Positions 47,085 to 55,501 are shown, counted from the stretch's first letter. The stretch: 64,000 nucleotides of DNA from Anaerostipes caccae L1-92 (GCF_014467075.1 NZ_AP023027.1:1367501-1431500), one strand, 5' to 3'. A program made the numbers and translations. The notes: generated from the letters alone by a model not told the origin.

Positions 47085-49529
47085 ATGAAAAGATTGAGAG
47101 AATCCATACATAATAAAAAGTTAATCTGCTTTCTTGGCGCAGCCATTGTATTGCTGGCCGTATCCTTCTTTATTATGCTGGCAGCATACTTTAAAAAGTT
47201 TGACAGGACACTGGCAAAGGAAAATGAAAATCGGCTTTCTGAGACAGCTCAGCAGACGGCATCTCATGCGCTGACGATCATAAAGGATACAGGGGTATCC
47301 CTGAGGATGACGGCAGATGCATTATCGTTTATCCCAAGTTCCAGCAAAAAAATATCCTATCTTCAAAGTACTTTGAAGAAACCGGGGGTTGCCTTTATCG
47401 GTTATGCAGGCAGGGATGGAATTCTGCGGTCCCCCAATATGCATAAAACAGAAGATATATCAAAAGAGGACTATTTTCTTTCTGCATGCGGAGGGAAAAC
47501 AGAGGTGACCAATGTTCAGAGAAAAATACTGGAGGACAAAGCAGTTTCGGGTATTATTTTTTCCATGCCGGTTTATGACGGATCAGGACACGCAGAGGGT
47601 GTCCTGATTGCTATGATGGATATAAAGAATTTACAGGATGCGCTGAATATGACCAGTTTCAGCGGAAATGGATATGCATACCTGATCGACATGGACGGGG
47701 AACTGATACTGCGTACAAAAAGTATGGACTATAATAATTACTTTACTGTGCTGGAGAATGTTTCTTTTAGTGACGGATATAGTTTTCAAAAAACAAAGTC
47801 TGATATAAATGCTCATAAAAAGGGGATGACACTTTATGATCATCTCGGCACAGAGCAGTATGCCTATTATCAGCCTCTGGGATTTAACGGCTGGACAATC
47901 ATCAGCATTGTGGCAAAAGATACGGTTTCTGCCAATACCGCGGCTTTGACAAAGGAATTATCAATCCTGGTCACAGCGTGTGCCGGAGTTTTTGTTTTTC
48001 TCTTAACCTGCGTGGCAGTCTCATTTATCAGTTCTAAAAACCAACGGCGCATTGCAGAGATGAAGTCCGCTTTTTTGGCAAATATGAGCCATGAAATACG
48101 TACTCCCATGAATGCTGTCACTGGGGTCAGCGAATTATTATTAAGGGAGGATCTTTCGGCAAAACAAAGGGAGTATGTCAATACGATTGCCCATTCATCC
48201 AATAGTCTCCTCTCTGTCATCAATGATATTCTGGACTTTTCAAAGATTGAATCCGGAAAATTTACGCTGATCGAGGAAGAGTACAGTCTGAGAAGTCTGA
48301 TCACAGATATAACTGCACTGACGGTTTTGAAGATCGGTGCAAAGCCTGTGTGCTTTTATATAGATTTAGATGAGAAGCTTCCGGCTTTTTTGTATGGAGA
48401 TATGACGAGAGTCAAACAGATTATGGTAAACCTGCTTGGAAATGCGGTGAAATTTACAGAGCAGGGGCATATCTGCCTTCGACTCAGCGGCAGAATTGAA
48501 AACGGGGATTTCTGGCTGGTCATGACTGTGGAGGATACAGGGATCGGCATCAGGAAACAGGATATGGACCGTCTGTTTCACAGCTTTGAGCAAGTTGATA
48601 CTCATCACAGTCACAGTACCGGGGGAACCGGTCTGGGACTGGCTATTTCCAGGAATCTGGCGGAGATGATGGAAGGAAGCATTGACGTGGAGAGTGTCTA
48701 TGGTGAGGGAAGTTCTTTTACGGCGGCTGTCCGCCAAAGGCCGCAGGGAGAAGACAAGCTTGTTCATATCACCTGGCCTCGTGAACAGGTTTTGGCTGTA
48801 TATGAGCCGAACAGGGATCTCTGTGCTCTGTATCAGAAGTCACTAGAAGAATACAAGGTTTCCCATTGGATTGAGTCTGATCAGAAAAAATTTATCGATG
48901 CTGTAAGCCGGGGGAGTTATGATTTTATTCTTGCGGATGAGAAAACGCTGTCAATGGCAGAGAGTGCAATAGACCGTCCGGTGAAAGGTATCGTACTTCT
49001 GCGTCAGGAAGAAGACGCTTATGGGGTTCAGGAGCCGGCTGTTTATTCTCCGCTGTTTTGTTTTGGCCTGGAAAGTCTGATGTCTTCTGAAAAGAAGGTC
49101 TTTCGGACAGCCGGTCAATTTGATATTTCCATGATACGGCCGGTTCCGGAGGCAAAAATATTGCTTGTCGACGATAACCAGATCAATCTGGGAGTGGCGG
49201 AGGCACTGATGGCTCCGTACCAGATGCAGATTGATTGTGCAGACTCCGGGAAGCAGGCTGTGCAGGCGGTGACGGAAGTGGACTATGATCTTATTTTTTT
49301 AGATCATATGATGCCTGAGATGGACGGTGTCGAAACATTAAAAGTGATCCGTTCATTGCCGAATAAAAAAAAGAGGGCGGTTCCGGTCATAGCGTTAACA
49401 GCCAATGTGACGAAAGAAGCACAGGAGTTGTTTAAGAAAGAGGGGTTTGACGGGTTTATGCCAAAACCCATTGACATCAGGCTGTTAGATCAAATTCTGA
49501 TGCGGTATTTGAGGATGCATAACCGGTGA
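47085..49529 (+). CDS. hybrid sensor histidine kinase / response regulator with Cache-type sensor
   Basis: An 814-residue protein. An N-terminal helix (about 17-40) and a second (about 290-312) frame an outer sensor domain of the dCache/PDC kind (about 45-285). HisKA: MSHEIRTPMNAVTGVSELL (about 343). ATPase: NLLGNAVKFTEQG (about 450), VEDTGIGI (about 485) and TGGTGLGLAISRNLAEMM (about 515). A degenerate receiver-like region lies around 570-670. A receiver (about 690-812) has KILLVDDNQINLG and phosphoacceptor FLDHMMPEMDG. No HPt or output domain is attached. Probably forms a sensory pair with the lipoprotein. Confidence 0.92.
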   Translation: MKRLRESIHNKKLICFLGAAIVLLAVSFFIMLAAYFKKFDRTLAKENENRLSETAQQTASHALTIIKDTGVSLRMTADALSFIPSSSKKISYLQSTLKKPGVAFIGYAGRDGILRSPNMHKTEDISKEDYFLSACGGKTEVTNVQRKILEDKAVSGIIFSMPVYDGSGHAEGVLIAMMDIKNLQDALNMTSFSGNGYAYLIDMDGELILRTKSMDYNNYFTVLENVSFSDGYSFQKTKSDINAHKKGMTLYDHLGTEQYAYYQPLGFNGWTIISIVAKDTVSANTAALTKELSILVTACAGVFVFLLTCVAVSFISSKNQRRIAEMKSAFLANMSHEIRTPMNAVTGVSELLLREDLSAKQREYVNTIAHSSNSLLSVINDILDFSKIESGKFTLIEEEYSLRSLITDITALTVLKIGAKPVCFYIDLDEKLPAFLYGDMTRVKQIMVNLLGNAVKFTEQGHICLRLSGRIENGDFWLVMTVEDTGIGIRKQDMDRLFHSFEQVDTHHSHSTGGTGLGLAISRNLAEMMEGSIDVESVYGEGSSFTAAVRQRPQGEDKLVHITWPREQVLAVYEPNRDLCALYQKSLEEYKVSHWIESDQKKFIDAVSRGSYDFILADEKTLSMAESAIDRPVKGIVLLRQEEDAYGVQEPAVYSPLFCFGLESLMSSEKKVFRTAGQFDISMIRPVPEAKILLVDDNQINLGVAEALMAPYQMQIDCADSGKQAVQAVTEVDYDLIFLDHMMPEMDGVETLKVIRSLPNKKKRAVPVIALTANVTKEAQELFKKEGFDGFMPKPIDIRLLDQILMRYLRMHNR

Positions 49530-49558
49530 TTCTGCCAGTGTGAGAAGGAATCGTTATT

Positions 49559-50359
49559 ATGATAATACATAAAGAACATACAGCATTTCAACTTAAAACT
49601 TTTGGGGCCATCACGATGTTTTTGGACCATGCATATAAAATATGTTTCTTTTGGATCGTAAGTGGACTGAGCGTATGGCTTCATTTGGGGGAAGAAATAT
49701 GTTATAACATTGTCACTCTGCTGTTCGGCGTTACCTCTATGTCATTTTTTATTTTTGCATTTTTCTGTGCAGAGTCTTGTGGGTATACAAAGCATAGATT
49801 CCGCTATCTAAGAAACCTTTTGGTATTTGCAGTTCTGTCAGAGATTCCATTTCAGTATCTTGTAGATACTATAGAAGGAGAACCCCTGAAACTGCAGTTT
49901 GGATTTACCAATGTTTTATTTACACTGCTGCTGGGGACATGTGCTTGCTTTGCATATGAAGAGATGAAGAAGCGGGGCAAAGGATGGATTGGTCTGTTGG
50001 CCGCTGTACTCTGTGCGGGAATCGCTTGGGTGCTGCACACGGATTATGATATGTACGGGGTTATGGCTGTATTTGCGTGTTATTTTTTTAGAGAGAAAAA
50101 GCAGAAATTTACCGCCCTCGGAATCATCATTTTCTTGCTTTATGGCATACGGATTCCCGCAGAAGATATCTTATCTTATGGGTTTGATTTATATATGCTT
50201 CCCTCTTATTTCATTAAATTATTTTTTTGCCTTGGCACAATACTGGTTCTCCAAACATACCATGGAGTGAAAGGAAAAGGGATGAAATACTTTTTTTATT
50301 TGTTTTATCCTGTTCATATTTCACTGTTGGTCTTCGTTTATGCGGTGTTTTTGGCCTAA
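49559..50359 (+). CDS. TraX-like multi-pass membrane protein
   Basis: A 266-residue protein with about eight membrane helices. It opens IIHKEHTAFQLKTFGAITMFLDHAYK and has FRYLRNLLVFAVLSEIPFQ (about 81), the pattern of the TraX family, so named from F-plasmid pilin acetylation. Most chromosomal members have no known partner. Nothing else of a conjugation system is in the window. The ribosome site AGAAGGA is a little distant from the ATG. Confidence 0.75.
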   Translation: MIIHKEHTAFQLKTFGAITMFLDHAYKICFFWIVSGLSVWLHLGEEICYNIVTLLFGVTSMSFFIFAFFCAESCGYTKHRFRYLRNLLVFAVLSEIPFQYLVDTIEGEPLKLQFGFTNVLFTLLLGTCACFAYEEMKKRGKGWIGLLAAVLCAGIAWVLHTDYDMYGVMAVFACYFFREKKQKFTALGIIIFLLYGIRIPAEDILSYGFDLYMLPSYFIKLFFCLGTILVLQTYHGVKGKGMKYFFYLFYPVHISLLVFVYAVFLA

Positions 50360-50373
50360 TCCATTTCTTTTTA

Positions 50374-50403
50374 TTGACTTTTTCACAAAAAATGGGTTAT
50401 ACT
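50374..50403 (+). promoter_or_regulatory. promoter of tmRNA
   Basis: -35 TTGACT (50374-50379), 18-bp spacer, -10 TATACT (50398-50403), about 17 bases before the mature 5' end. Confidence 0.8.
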
Positions 50404-50419
50404 ATATAAGGAAATATTC

Positions 50420-50763
50420 GGGCTAGTACTGGTTTCGACAGGGATTCTGAAGCTCGGGAAGCCATTCGGAGAGACCACGTTACGGTGTAAACTTAAATTA
50501 AACGCAGATAATAAATTAGCGTACGCTGCAGCCTAAGGGCAGCAGTAGTCTGTGACAGGTCATCTACAGCCTGTCATTAGGCTTCAAATAATGTAGAACC
50601 CTCGTCTGTTTAAGCTTTGCGGCAGATGAAGTATTTATGAAGCTACTGAAGTACTGATCCTGTCTCTGGGAGCAGTATGGAGGGAATGTCAATACAGAGA
50701 CTGTAATGGGAGATGCCTGAGGGGATGGGTTTTTGGACGCGGGTTCGATTCCCGCCTAGTCCA
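50420..50763 (+). ncRNA. ssrA: transfer-messenger RNA (tmRNA)
   Basis: The 5' end GGGCTAG (50420-50426) pairs with CTAGTCC (50756-50762). The tRNA-like T arm is CGCGGGTTCGATTCCCGC-like, near 50739-50755. The tag frame at 50501-50536 reads NADNKLAYAAA then TAA, giving (A)NADNKLAYAAA. The 3' CCA is not encoded. tmRNA rescues stalled ribosomes with SmpB. The length and placement downstream of smpB match the family. Confidence 0.97.
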
Positions 50764-50767
50764 TCGC

Positions 50768-50797
50768 AAAGAGCGCGTGTTTACGTGCTCTTTTTTT
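50768..50797 (+). terminator. terminator after tmRNA
   Basis: AAGAGCGCG pairs with CGTGCTCTT (one G-T pair), followed by seven Ts. Confidence 0.92.
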
Positions 50798-50807
50798 GAA
50801 TGATACT

Positions 50808-50843
50808 AGGGAAGACTTTCACGCATTAGCGTGACAAGGTATT
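50808..50843. repeat. short hairpin repeat related to R2 and the eno element
   Basis: GACTTTCACGC (50814-50824) matches 5061-5071. A TCACGC/GCGTGA hairpin (50819-50834) is followed by ACAAGGTAT, resembling ATAAGGTAT at 38811-38819. As with other repeats it lies just after a terminator. Confidence 0.5.
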
Positions 50844-50862
50844 TTCTAAGTAATAAAAAAAG

Positions 50863-50908
50863 AATGGCTTAGATATGTTTGAAACACATAAATAAGCCAT
50901 TTTTTTAT
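50863..50908. terminator. bidirectional terminator
   Basis: AATGGCTTA (50863-50871) pairs with TAAGCCATT, with inner TATGT/ACATA. A and T runs flank both sides. It terminates the minus-strand surface-protein gene. Confidence 0.85.
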
Positions 50909-50934
50909 TTTCTTCTTTTTGTATGAGAAGCTTG

Positions 50935-51654
50935 TTAGTAGCAGACTTTGCAGGGCCTGCTCTTAGGACAGGAAGACAGGGAGCCATGATAAATCGTCCT
51001 GGAACGGCCCAGAGTCGGGCAGTCTATGGTGCTGTGGTATACAGAACCTCCGGGAGTCCAGTAAACTGTTTCTGTATGTTTCTTTTTTGAAGACTTCTTT
51101 TTAGGAGAAACCTTAATCCGGCAGGTTGCTTTTTTGCCGGACTTCATAGTCACTGTGATCTTGGCAGTGCCTTTTCTTTTTGCTTTTACTTTTCCCTTTT
51201 TTGAGACAGTGGCAATCTTCTTATTGCTGGATTTCCATTTCTTTACGGAATCACCTTTTGCATATTTTATTTTCAGTTTGTAGGTTTTAGAGACTTTTAA
51301 TTTTACGGTTTTCTTCGTAAACTTTACATACGGTTTTAATTTTGCAGTTTTCTTTGACTGTCTTTTATAACATTCAAGACACTCGCGCTGTTTCAGACCT
51401 GTTTTATGGATGGTTGGTTTTTTTACGGTATACCAGTCATCCCATAAATGATCACCTGTTGCAGGGATAGTTTTAGTCTGGCTTTCATAGCAAAGATAAC
51501 ACCAGCGGGATTTTTCTCCGGTATCACTGCATGTAGGTTCAGTCGTAGTATCCCATTCACTCCACTCATGCTGACAAGACTCGGCTGCCGGGATCGCAAG
51601 TGTTGGTATTATCATAGAGAATACCAGAATCATACAAAACAATTTCTTTTTCAT
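50935..51654 (-). CDS. secreted Ig-like (BIG2) surface protein with Cys-rich ends
   Basis: A 239-residue exported protein. The signal sequence (1-25) ends near AIPAAES. Two tandem Cys/His-rich repeats follow: CQHEWSEWDTTTEPTCSDTG with CYLC, then HLWDDWYTVKKPTIHKTG with CLEC. A bacterial Ig-like domain (about 115-190) is rich in Lys, with KKWKSSNKKIATVSKKGKV. A C-terminal module (about 205-239) has VYHSTIDCPTLGRS and CPKSRPCKVCY, a Cys-rich domain that could bind metal. The start at 51654 follows GAGGAGG. Function unknown; surface adhesion or wall binding is plausible. Confidence 0.8.
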   Translation of the reverse strand: MKKKLFCMILVFSMIIPTLAIPAAESCQHEWSEWDTTTEPTCSDTGEKSRWCYLCYESQTKTIPATGDHLWDDWYTVKKPTIHKTGLKQRECLECYKRQSKKTAKLKPYVKFTKKTVKLKVSKTYKLKIKYAKGDSVKKWKSSNKKIATVSKKGKVKAKRKGTAKITVTMKSGKKATCRIKVSPKKKSSKKKHTETVYWTPGGSVYHSTIDCPTLGRSRTIYHGSLSSCPKSRPCKVCY

Positions 51655-51795
51655 AAATACCTCCTCTTTGTTAAATATAAAGTTACCTTCCATTTGTGCA
51701 TACAATTGATGGCAATATATATTAATATACCACAATTTATACCAAAAACACTATAACATATGACATTTTCTACACGATTTCCGTTCGACTCTTAG

Positions 51796-51871
51796 AATGC
51801 GGACATATTATCTGCTGGAGCAGGCACCGTTTGTTTTTAAGCAGCCTGCTCCAGCAGATATTACGTCCATT
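51796..51871. repeat. inverted repeat hairpin
   Basis: ATCTGCTGGAGCAGGC (51810-51825) pairs perfectly with GCCTGCTCCAGCAGAT (51844-51859). Weaker pairing extends outward to 51796 and 51871. An 18-base T-rich loop lies between. Confidence 0.8.
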
Positions 51872-52066
51872 TTGACCAATTTGGAGGCCTTGCATTCGAA
51901 GAGATGTTAGTTTTTCTTCTTTCAGCAAAGGCTTGGAGGCGGTGCGCAGTGCGCAGTGAGGCTGTTTGAGCGTCAGCGAGTTCCGAACGGGCCGCCGGAG
52001 AGGCTTTGCTGAAAGTTAGAAAATCTTACATCTCTGAGACAGCAAGCCGGAAAACTGGTCAAAATG
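51868..52066. repeat. 200-bp imperfect palindrome in the 51655-52211 intergenic gap
   Basis: Symmetric about position 51967. Matching pairs include CATTTTGACC/GGTCAAAATG (51868-51877 with 52057-52066), AGAGATGT/ACATCTCT (51900-51907 with 52028-52035), TTTCAGCAAAG/CTTTGCTGAAA (51920-51930 with 52004-52014) and GGCGG/CCGCC (51938-51942 with 51992-51996). All have the same midpoint. A GC-rich loop with GTGCGCAGTGCGCAGTG lies near 51942-51958. There is no open reading frame and no T run. A palindromic miniature element or structured RNA is possible. The rest of the 556-bp gap shows only a candidate promoter near 52081-52109. Confidence 0.8.
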
Positions 52067-52211
52067 TTATACAAAATAATTTGGAACTTTACCAAACTTA
52101 TATTATACTTACAGCATGTAAAAAATAAATTATAAAAAATGAAAGGATTCCCTTCGGTCATTCGTATTATTGATAGAACGTTAAAAAATATAGAAAGAGA
52201 AGGTGGATCAA

Positions 52212-52541
52212 ATGAAAGTATCAGCAGCGATTATTACGACAGGAATTTTATGTTTAGGAGGATTATCTTCTTTTACCGGAAGCGGGACAGAAAAATATGT
52301 GTCAGCCAGGAAACCTGCCGTTCAGGCAGTCTGTTCTGTAAAATCATGCAGAAAAACAGGTGCACATAAACATCACACAACTGTAAAGCATCATACTAAG
52401 AAAAAGCACCATACGAAAGCTAAACGTTATAACTGCGGTGTTTCAAGTTGTAAAATAACAAAGAAACATACCCATAAACGATACAGCGGACATCATAGAA
52501 AAAGCCACAGAAGCAGTCATCACGGAAGACATCACAGATAA
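52212..52541 (+). CDS. secreted histidine-rich protein
   Basis: A 109-residue exported protein. A hydrophobic signal region (1-20) is followed by a mature chain dominated by His, Lys, Arg and Ser: HHTTVKHHTKKKHHTK (about 55-72), a CGVSSC pair near 77-82 and a tail ending HHGRHHR. An earlier CSVKSCRK holds two more Cys. Such clusters suggest metal-ion (zinc, nickel or copper) or wall binding. No known family can be named. It sits 38 bases before the sigma-factor gene on the same strand, preceded by a candidate promoter TTGGAA-17-TATACT (52081-52109) whose -35 also reads GGAAC, as in many ECF promoters. Confidence 0.75.
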   Translation: MKVSAAIITTGILCLGGLSSFTGSGTEKYVSARKPAVQAVCSVKSCRKTGAHKHHTTVKHHTKKKHHTKAKRYNCGVSSCKITKKHTHKRYSGHHRKSHRSSHHGRHHR

Positions 52542-52579
52542 GATAAAAGCTGAAAAAAGTGACGCCTGGGAGGGCAGAG

Positions 52580-53065
52580 ATGAGAAGTGAAGCAGACCTG
52601 ACAAATACAATAGAGATATATTCTGATATGCTCAGGAAAATATGTTTTATGCATTTAAAGAATTATAGTGATGTGGAAGATGTATTTCAGGATGTATTTT
52701 TAAAGTATATGCAGAGTGACATCAGCTTTGAGAGTGAAGAACACAAAAAAGCCTGGCTGATCAGGGTCACAGTAAACAGATGTAAAGATGTGCTGAAGAA
52801 TTTTTTTCGGAGGAATGCAGTCTCTTATGACTGCATCAGCAAAGAACCCATTTTTTTGCAGGAGAGGGATCTGGATGTTTTTGATGCAGTAACAAAGCTG
52901 CCGACTAAATTTAAAAATGTAGTTTATCTTTTTTATTATGAAGAATATACAGTGCCGGAAATTGCACAGATTCTTCATAAAAAAGAGAACACGATTTATA
53001 CCTGGCTTGGAAGGGCAAGAAAAAAGCTCAAGGAAGATTTAGGAGGTGACTTTTTTGAAGAATGA
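52580..53065 (+). CDS. ECF-type RNA polymerase sigma factor
   Basis: A 161-residue sigma-70 family ECF factor. Region 2: YSDVEDVFQDVFLKYMQ (about 31). Region 4: VVYLFYYEEYTVPEIAQILHKKENTIYTWLGRARKKLKE (about 114-152), quoted as EEYTVPEIAQIL and TIYTWLGRARKKL. The start at 52580 follows GGGAGGG. Its end overlaps the anti-sigma gene by 11 bases, so partner synthesis is coupled. It likely controls its own promoter and the His-rich gene. Confidence 0.92.
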   Translation: MRSEADLTNTIEIYSDMLRKICFMHLKNYSDVEDVFQDVFLKYMQSDISFESEEHKKAWLIRVTVNRCKDVLKNFFRRNAVSYDCISKEPIFLQERDLDVFDAVTKLPTKFKNVVYLFYYEEYTVPEIAQILHKKENTIYTWLGRARKKLKEDLGGDFFEE

Positions 53066-53825
53066 TATACGCAGATCCTTTGAAAAAATCAAGGCGGAAG
53101 AAGGATTAAAGCAAAGCACCAGAGAATCAGTTTTAAATAAGCTAAACGAAAAGCCAAAGCCAAGGAGAAATTTTCAGAGATTATCTCTTGCTGTGGCGGC
53201 AGCGGCATTTTTACTTTTTATTGGAGCCGGTTCTTTTCAGATATATTTCTCGGAGAGCAGTTATATTGATATGGATGTAAATCCCTCCATTGAACTGTCT
53301 GTAAACAGATTTGACCGGGTCATCCGGATGTCTGCATATAACAAAGATGGAAAGGAAGTACTCTCTGAGCTGAATCTTAAACATAAAAGCTACAAAGATG
53401 CGGTAGCTCTCATTTTGAAGAAGATAAAAGAAAAAGGTTATTTAAAGCAGAACGGAATGATCTCTGTGACAGTACAGGGAAAAGACCGTGAGAAAGCCTC
53501 AGAAATTAAAACTTTGCAGACCGAGATTGACCAATGCATCAGTGAACATGGCGGCAGGCAGAATGTGGAGGTGTATGCCGTATCAAAACGACTGAAGAAA
53601 AAATCACACCATCTGAACGTAACGCCGGCTAAGTATCTTGCCATTAAGGAACTTCAAAAGGTGGACCAGACGGCAACGGTAGAAAAGTGCAGGGACCATT
53701 CCATCAGTGAGATAAAGGATTATACAAAACAGTGTGAAGAAGGTCATGAAAACAGCCATGGAAACAGCCAGGACCGGCAGCAGGGAGGACATCACGGCAG
53801 CGGGGGACACCATGGGGAACATTAA
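53055..53825 (+). CDS. RsgI-like anti-sigma factor with histidine-rich tail
   Basis: About 256 residues. A short cytosolic N-terminus (1-45; KNDIRRSFEKIKAEEG) is followed by one membrane helix (about 48-66) and an outer domain. That domain begins SSYIDMDVNPSIELSVNRFDRVI (quoted as YIDMDVNPSIELSVN), the signature of RsgI-family anti-sigma-I proteins. The C-terminus (about 232-256) has repeated HG and HH (GGHHGSGGHHGEH). TTG at 53055 is taken as start because AGGAGG is eight bases upstream; GTG at 53046 overlaps that site. RsgI normally pairs with SigI; here it follows an ECF factor. The His-rich tail may sense metal. Confidence 0.85.
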   Translation: MKNDIRRSFEKIKAEEGLKQSTRESVLNKLNEKPKPRRNFQRLSLAVAAAAFLLFIGAGSFQIYFSESSYIDMDVNPSIELSVNRFDRVIRMSAYNKDGKEVLSELNLKHKSYKDAVALILKKIKEKGYLKQNGMISVTVQGKDREKASEIKTLQTEIDQCISEHGGRQNVEVYAVSKRLKKKSHHLNVTPAKYLAIKELQKVDQTATVEKCRDHSISEIKDYTKQCEEGHENSHGNSQDRQQGGHHGSGGHHGEH

Positions 53826-53826
53826 T

Positions 53827-54729
53827 TTAAAATGAGCTTTTAAAAACGGCTGTAACAGACAGGACATTTCCATCGACCGAAGCTTCGACAGTACCGTGCA
53901 GTTTATTAACCAGAATTTTTACAACAGAAAGGCCCAGTCCCGTACTTTCATTATGACGTGACTGGTCCTTTGTGTAGAAGCGTTCAAACAATCTGCTCAC
54001 CTGAATCTTTTCAGGGTCAGATACCGCATTTGATATTCGAAAAACCACATTGCGGCTTTTGGTCAGAGAAAGACAAATACAAATTTCTCCTGACGTATAG
54101 CGGACTGCATTGGACAGCAGATTCTGAAGAATACGTTCCAGCATGCTGCGGTCCGCCTTTACAAAGACAGAAGATTCGGGCATTGTGATTTGGGGAGAGA
54201 GCTGTCTGCTTTGAAATAATGGGGCACTGTCTGCCAGAAAATCGATCAGAAAGTTAGAAAAATTGAGATCTTCCCAATCAGGTTCTGTATGGTCTGCCTC
54301 CAAAATGGACAGATCATAAAACACATCGATCAGCTCCCTTAAACGGCAGGTTTTTCGCAGGGCAGTTTCAATGCGGTCCTTTTGATCAGGCAATAGCCGG
54401 CTCTTTTGCAGGATTTGGAGGTGGCCGTTGATCACAGTCAGAGGAGTGCGCAGATCATGGGATATATTGGCTATGGAATTTTTCAGTTCTTCTTCATGCT
54501 GTAAGGCTTTTGCAGCCGACTTGCGCTGACAGTCAAAAAAGAGGTTTATTTTTGCCGCCAGCAGTTCCAGGTCCTGATCTGCCAGAGACAAGTCCAGCAT
54601 TTTTTCGGTTTTGCCGCAGGTTACCTGGTCAATCTGAAGGGACATGTGGTTTATCTGCCGTTTCAGCGCAAAATATTTGAAAGATATAATGACAGATAAT
54701 ATGAGGAGAAAGAATAGAACGAGGTTCAT
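53827..54729 (-). CDS. sensor histidine kinase of the lantibiotic-type ABC cluster
   Basis: A 300-residue kinase with one N-terminal membrane helix (1-17) and little outer sequence, so it likely senses in the membrane. HisKA: SIANISHDLRTPLTVINGHL (about 92, His). ATPase: LQNLLSNAVRYTSGE (about 206) and STGLGLSVVKILVNK (about 270). Last gene of the RR-ATPase-permease-permease-kinase series, on the minus strand. Kinases of this size and layout often act with peptide-antibiotic ABC exporters or immunity transporters. Confidence 0.9.
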   Translation of the reverse strand: MNLVLFFLLILSVIISFKYFALKRQINHMSLQIDQVTCGKTEKMLDLSLADQDLELLAAKINLFFDCQRKSAAKALQHEEELKNSIANISHDLRTPLTVINGHLQILQKSRLLPDQKDRIETALRKTCRLRELIDVFYDLSILEADHTEPDWEDLNFSNFLIDFLADSAPLFQSRQLSPQITMPESSVFVKADRSMLERILQNLLSNAVRYTSGEICICLSLTKSRNVVFRISNAVSDPEKIQVSRLFERFYTKDQSRHNESTGLGLSVVKILVNKLHGTVEASVDGNVLSVTAVFKSSF

Positions 54730-54745
54730 ATGATTTTCCTTTCTT

Positions 54746-55501
54746 TTATTTCAGTTCACAGCTTCTGAATGTTTTCCAGGATGCCAGGAGAAGAACGGTA
54801 CTCCAGCACAGCGAAACAGCAAGACTCCCGAAGGTAAGTATTTCGGTACCGCTGATCACTTGACGGATCTGGAAGGATGGCAGAAAGCGGACCGGCAGGT
54901 CCAGCATCATTCCGTATCCCAGATACAGACTTAACACAAAGGTGAGGAGAGCGGCGGCACAGATTGCCCTGGGCATATTTCTCAGAACAAAACACAAAAA
55001 GATTGGAATCAGCAGGACAGGACTGTTAAACAGAAAGGAATCAGCCGCAGCCCTGACAAAATCTGATAAGAAACCGATCAGATCATGAATACCAAAATAA
55101 ATAGATTCTCTGATGCAGCCTGCAGCCGGAAACACCAACGCCAGAAGATTAAAGGCGGTGAGATATACGATGATTTTGCTTATAAATACTGTGAGACGGG
55201 AATGTCCCGCGGCGATTTCCTGCTGGATAGTGCGCCAGGAAAATTCCTGGCCGAGGACCAGTGCCAGGATACAGGAGACGATAATCAGCAGGAAGGTAGA
55301 GTCATACACCATGCCGTTTAGTATATCTGTAAGATTTTCGGCAATTTTTTCTTTGGGGCCGAAGATTTCTGACCTGTAAGCCGGCGCAGTGATGAAGCCA
55401 AGCATAAAGATCATGATCACGCTCCACCAGTAGGTACGGTTGTGTAAAAAATAATACCGTTCAGTCTTTAATAAATTGATCAATGCTTTCACCTCTTTCA
55501 T
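54746..55501 (-). CDS. ABC-2 type permease (lantibiotic-immunity type), second
   Basis: A 251-residue membrane protein with six predicted helices and a short basic N-terminus (MKEVKALINLLKTERYYFL). Blocks such as LALVLGQEFSWRTIQQEIAAGHSR (quoted as GQEFSWRTIQQEIAAGHSR, about 95) resemble the EpiG/MutG-type immunity permeases. It starts at ATG 55501, overlapping the previous gene's stop by four bases (ATGA). Forms a heteromeric complex with the first permease and the ATPase to expel or exclude a peptide or lipid-linked drug. The substrate cannot be read. Confidence 0.8.
   Translation of the reverse strand: MKEVKALINLLKTERYYFLHNRTYWWSVIMIFMLGFITAPAYRSEIFGPKEKIAENLTDILNGMVYDSTFLLIIVSCILALVLGQEFSWRTIQQEIAAGHSRLTVFISKIIVYLTAFNLLALVFPAAGCIRESIYFGIHDLIGFLSDFVRAAADSFLFNSPVLLIPIFLCFVLRNMPRAICAAALLTFVLSLYLGYGMMLDLPVRFLPSFQIRQVISGTEILTFGSLAVSLCWSTVLLLASWKTFRSCELK

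Noticed and set aside
49559..50359. TraX-like gene as evidence of a conjugative element
   Set aside because: No relaxase, coupling protein, secretion ATPase or boundary repeats are present; chromosomal TraX-like genes are common.
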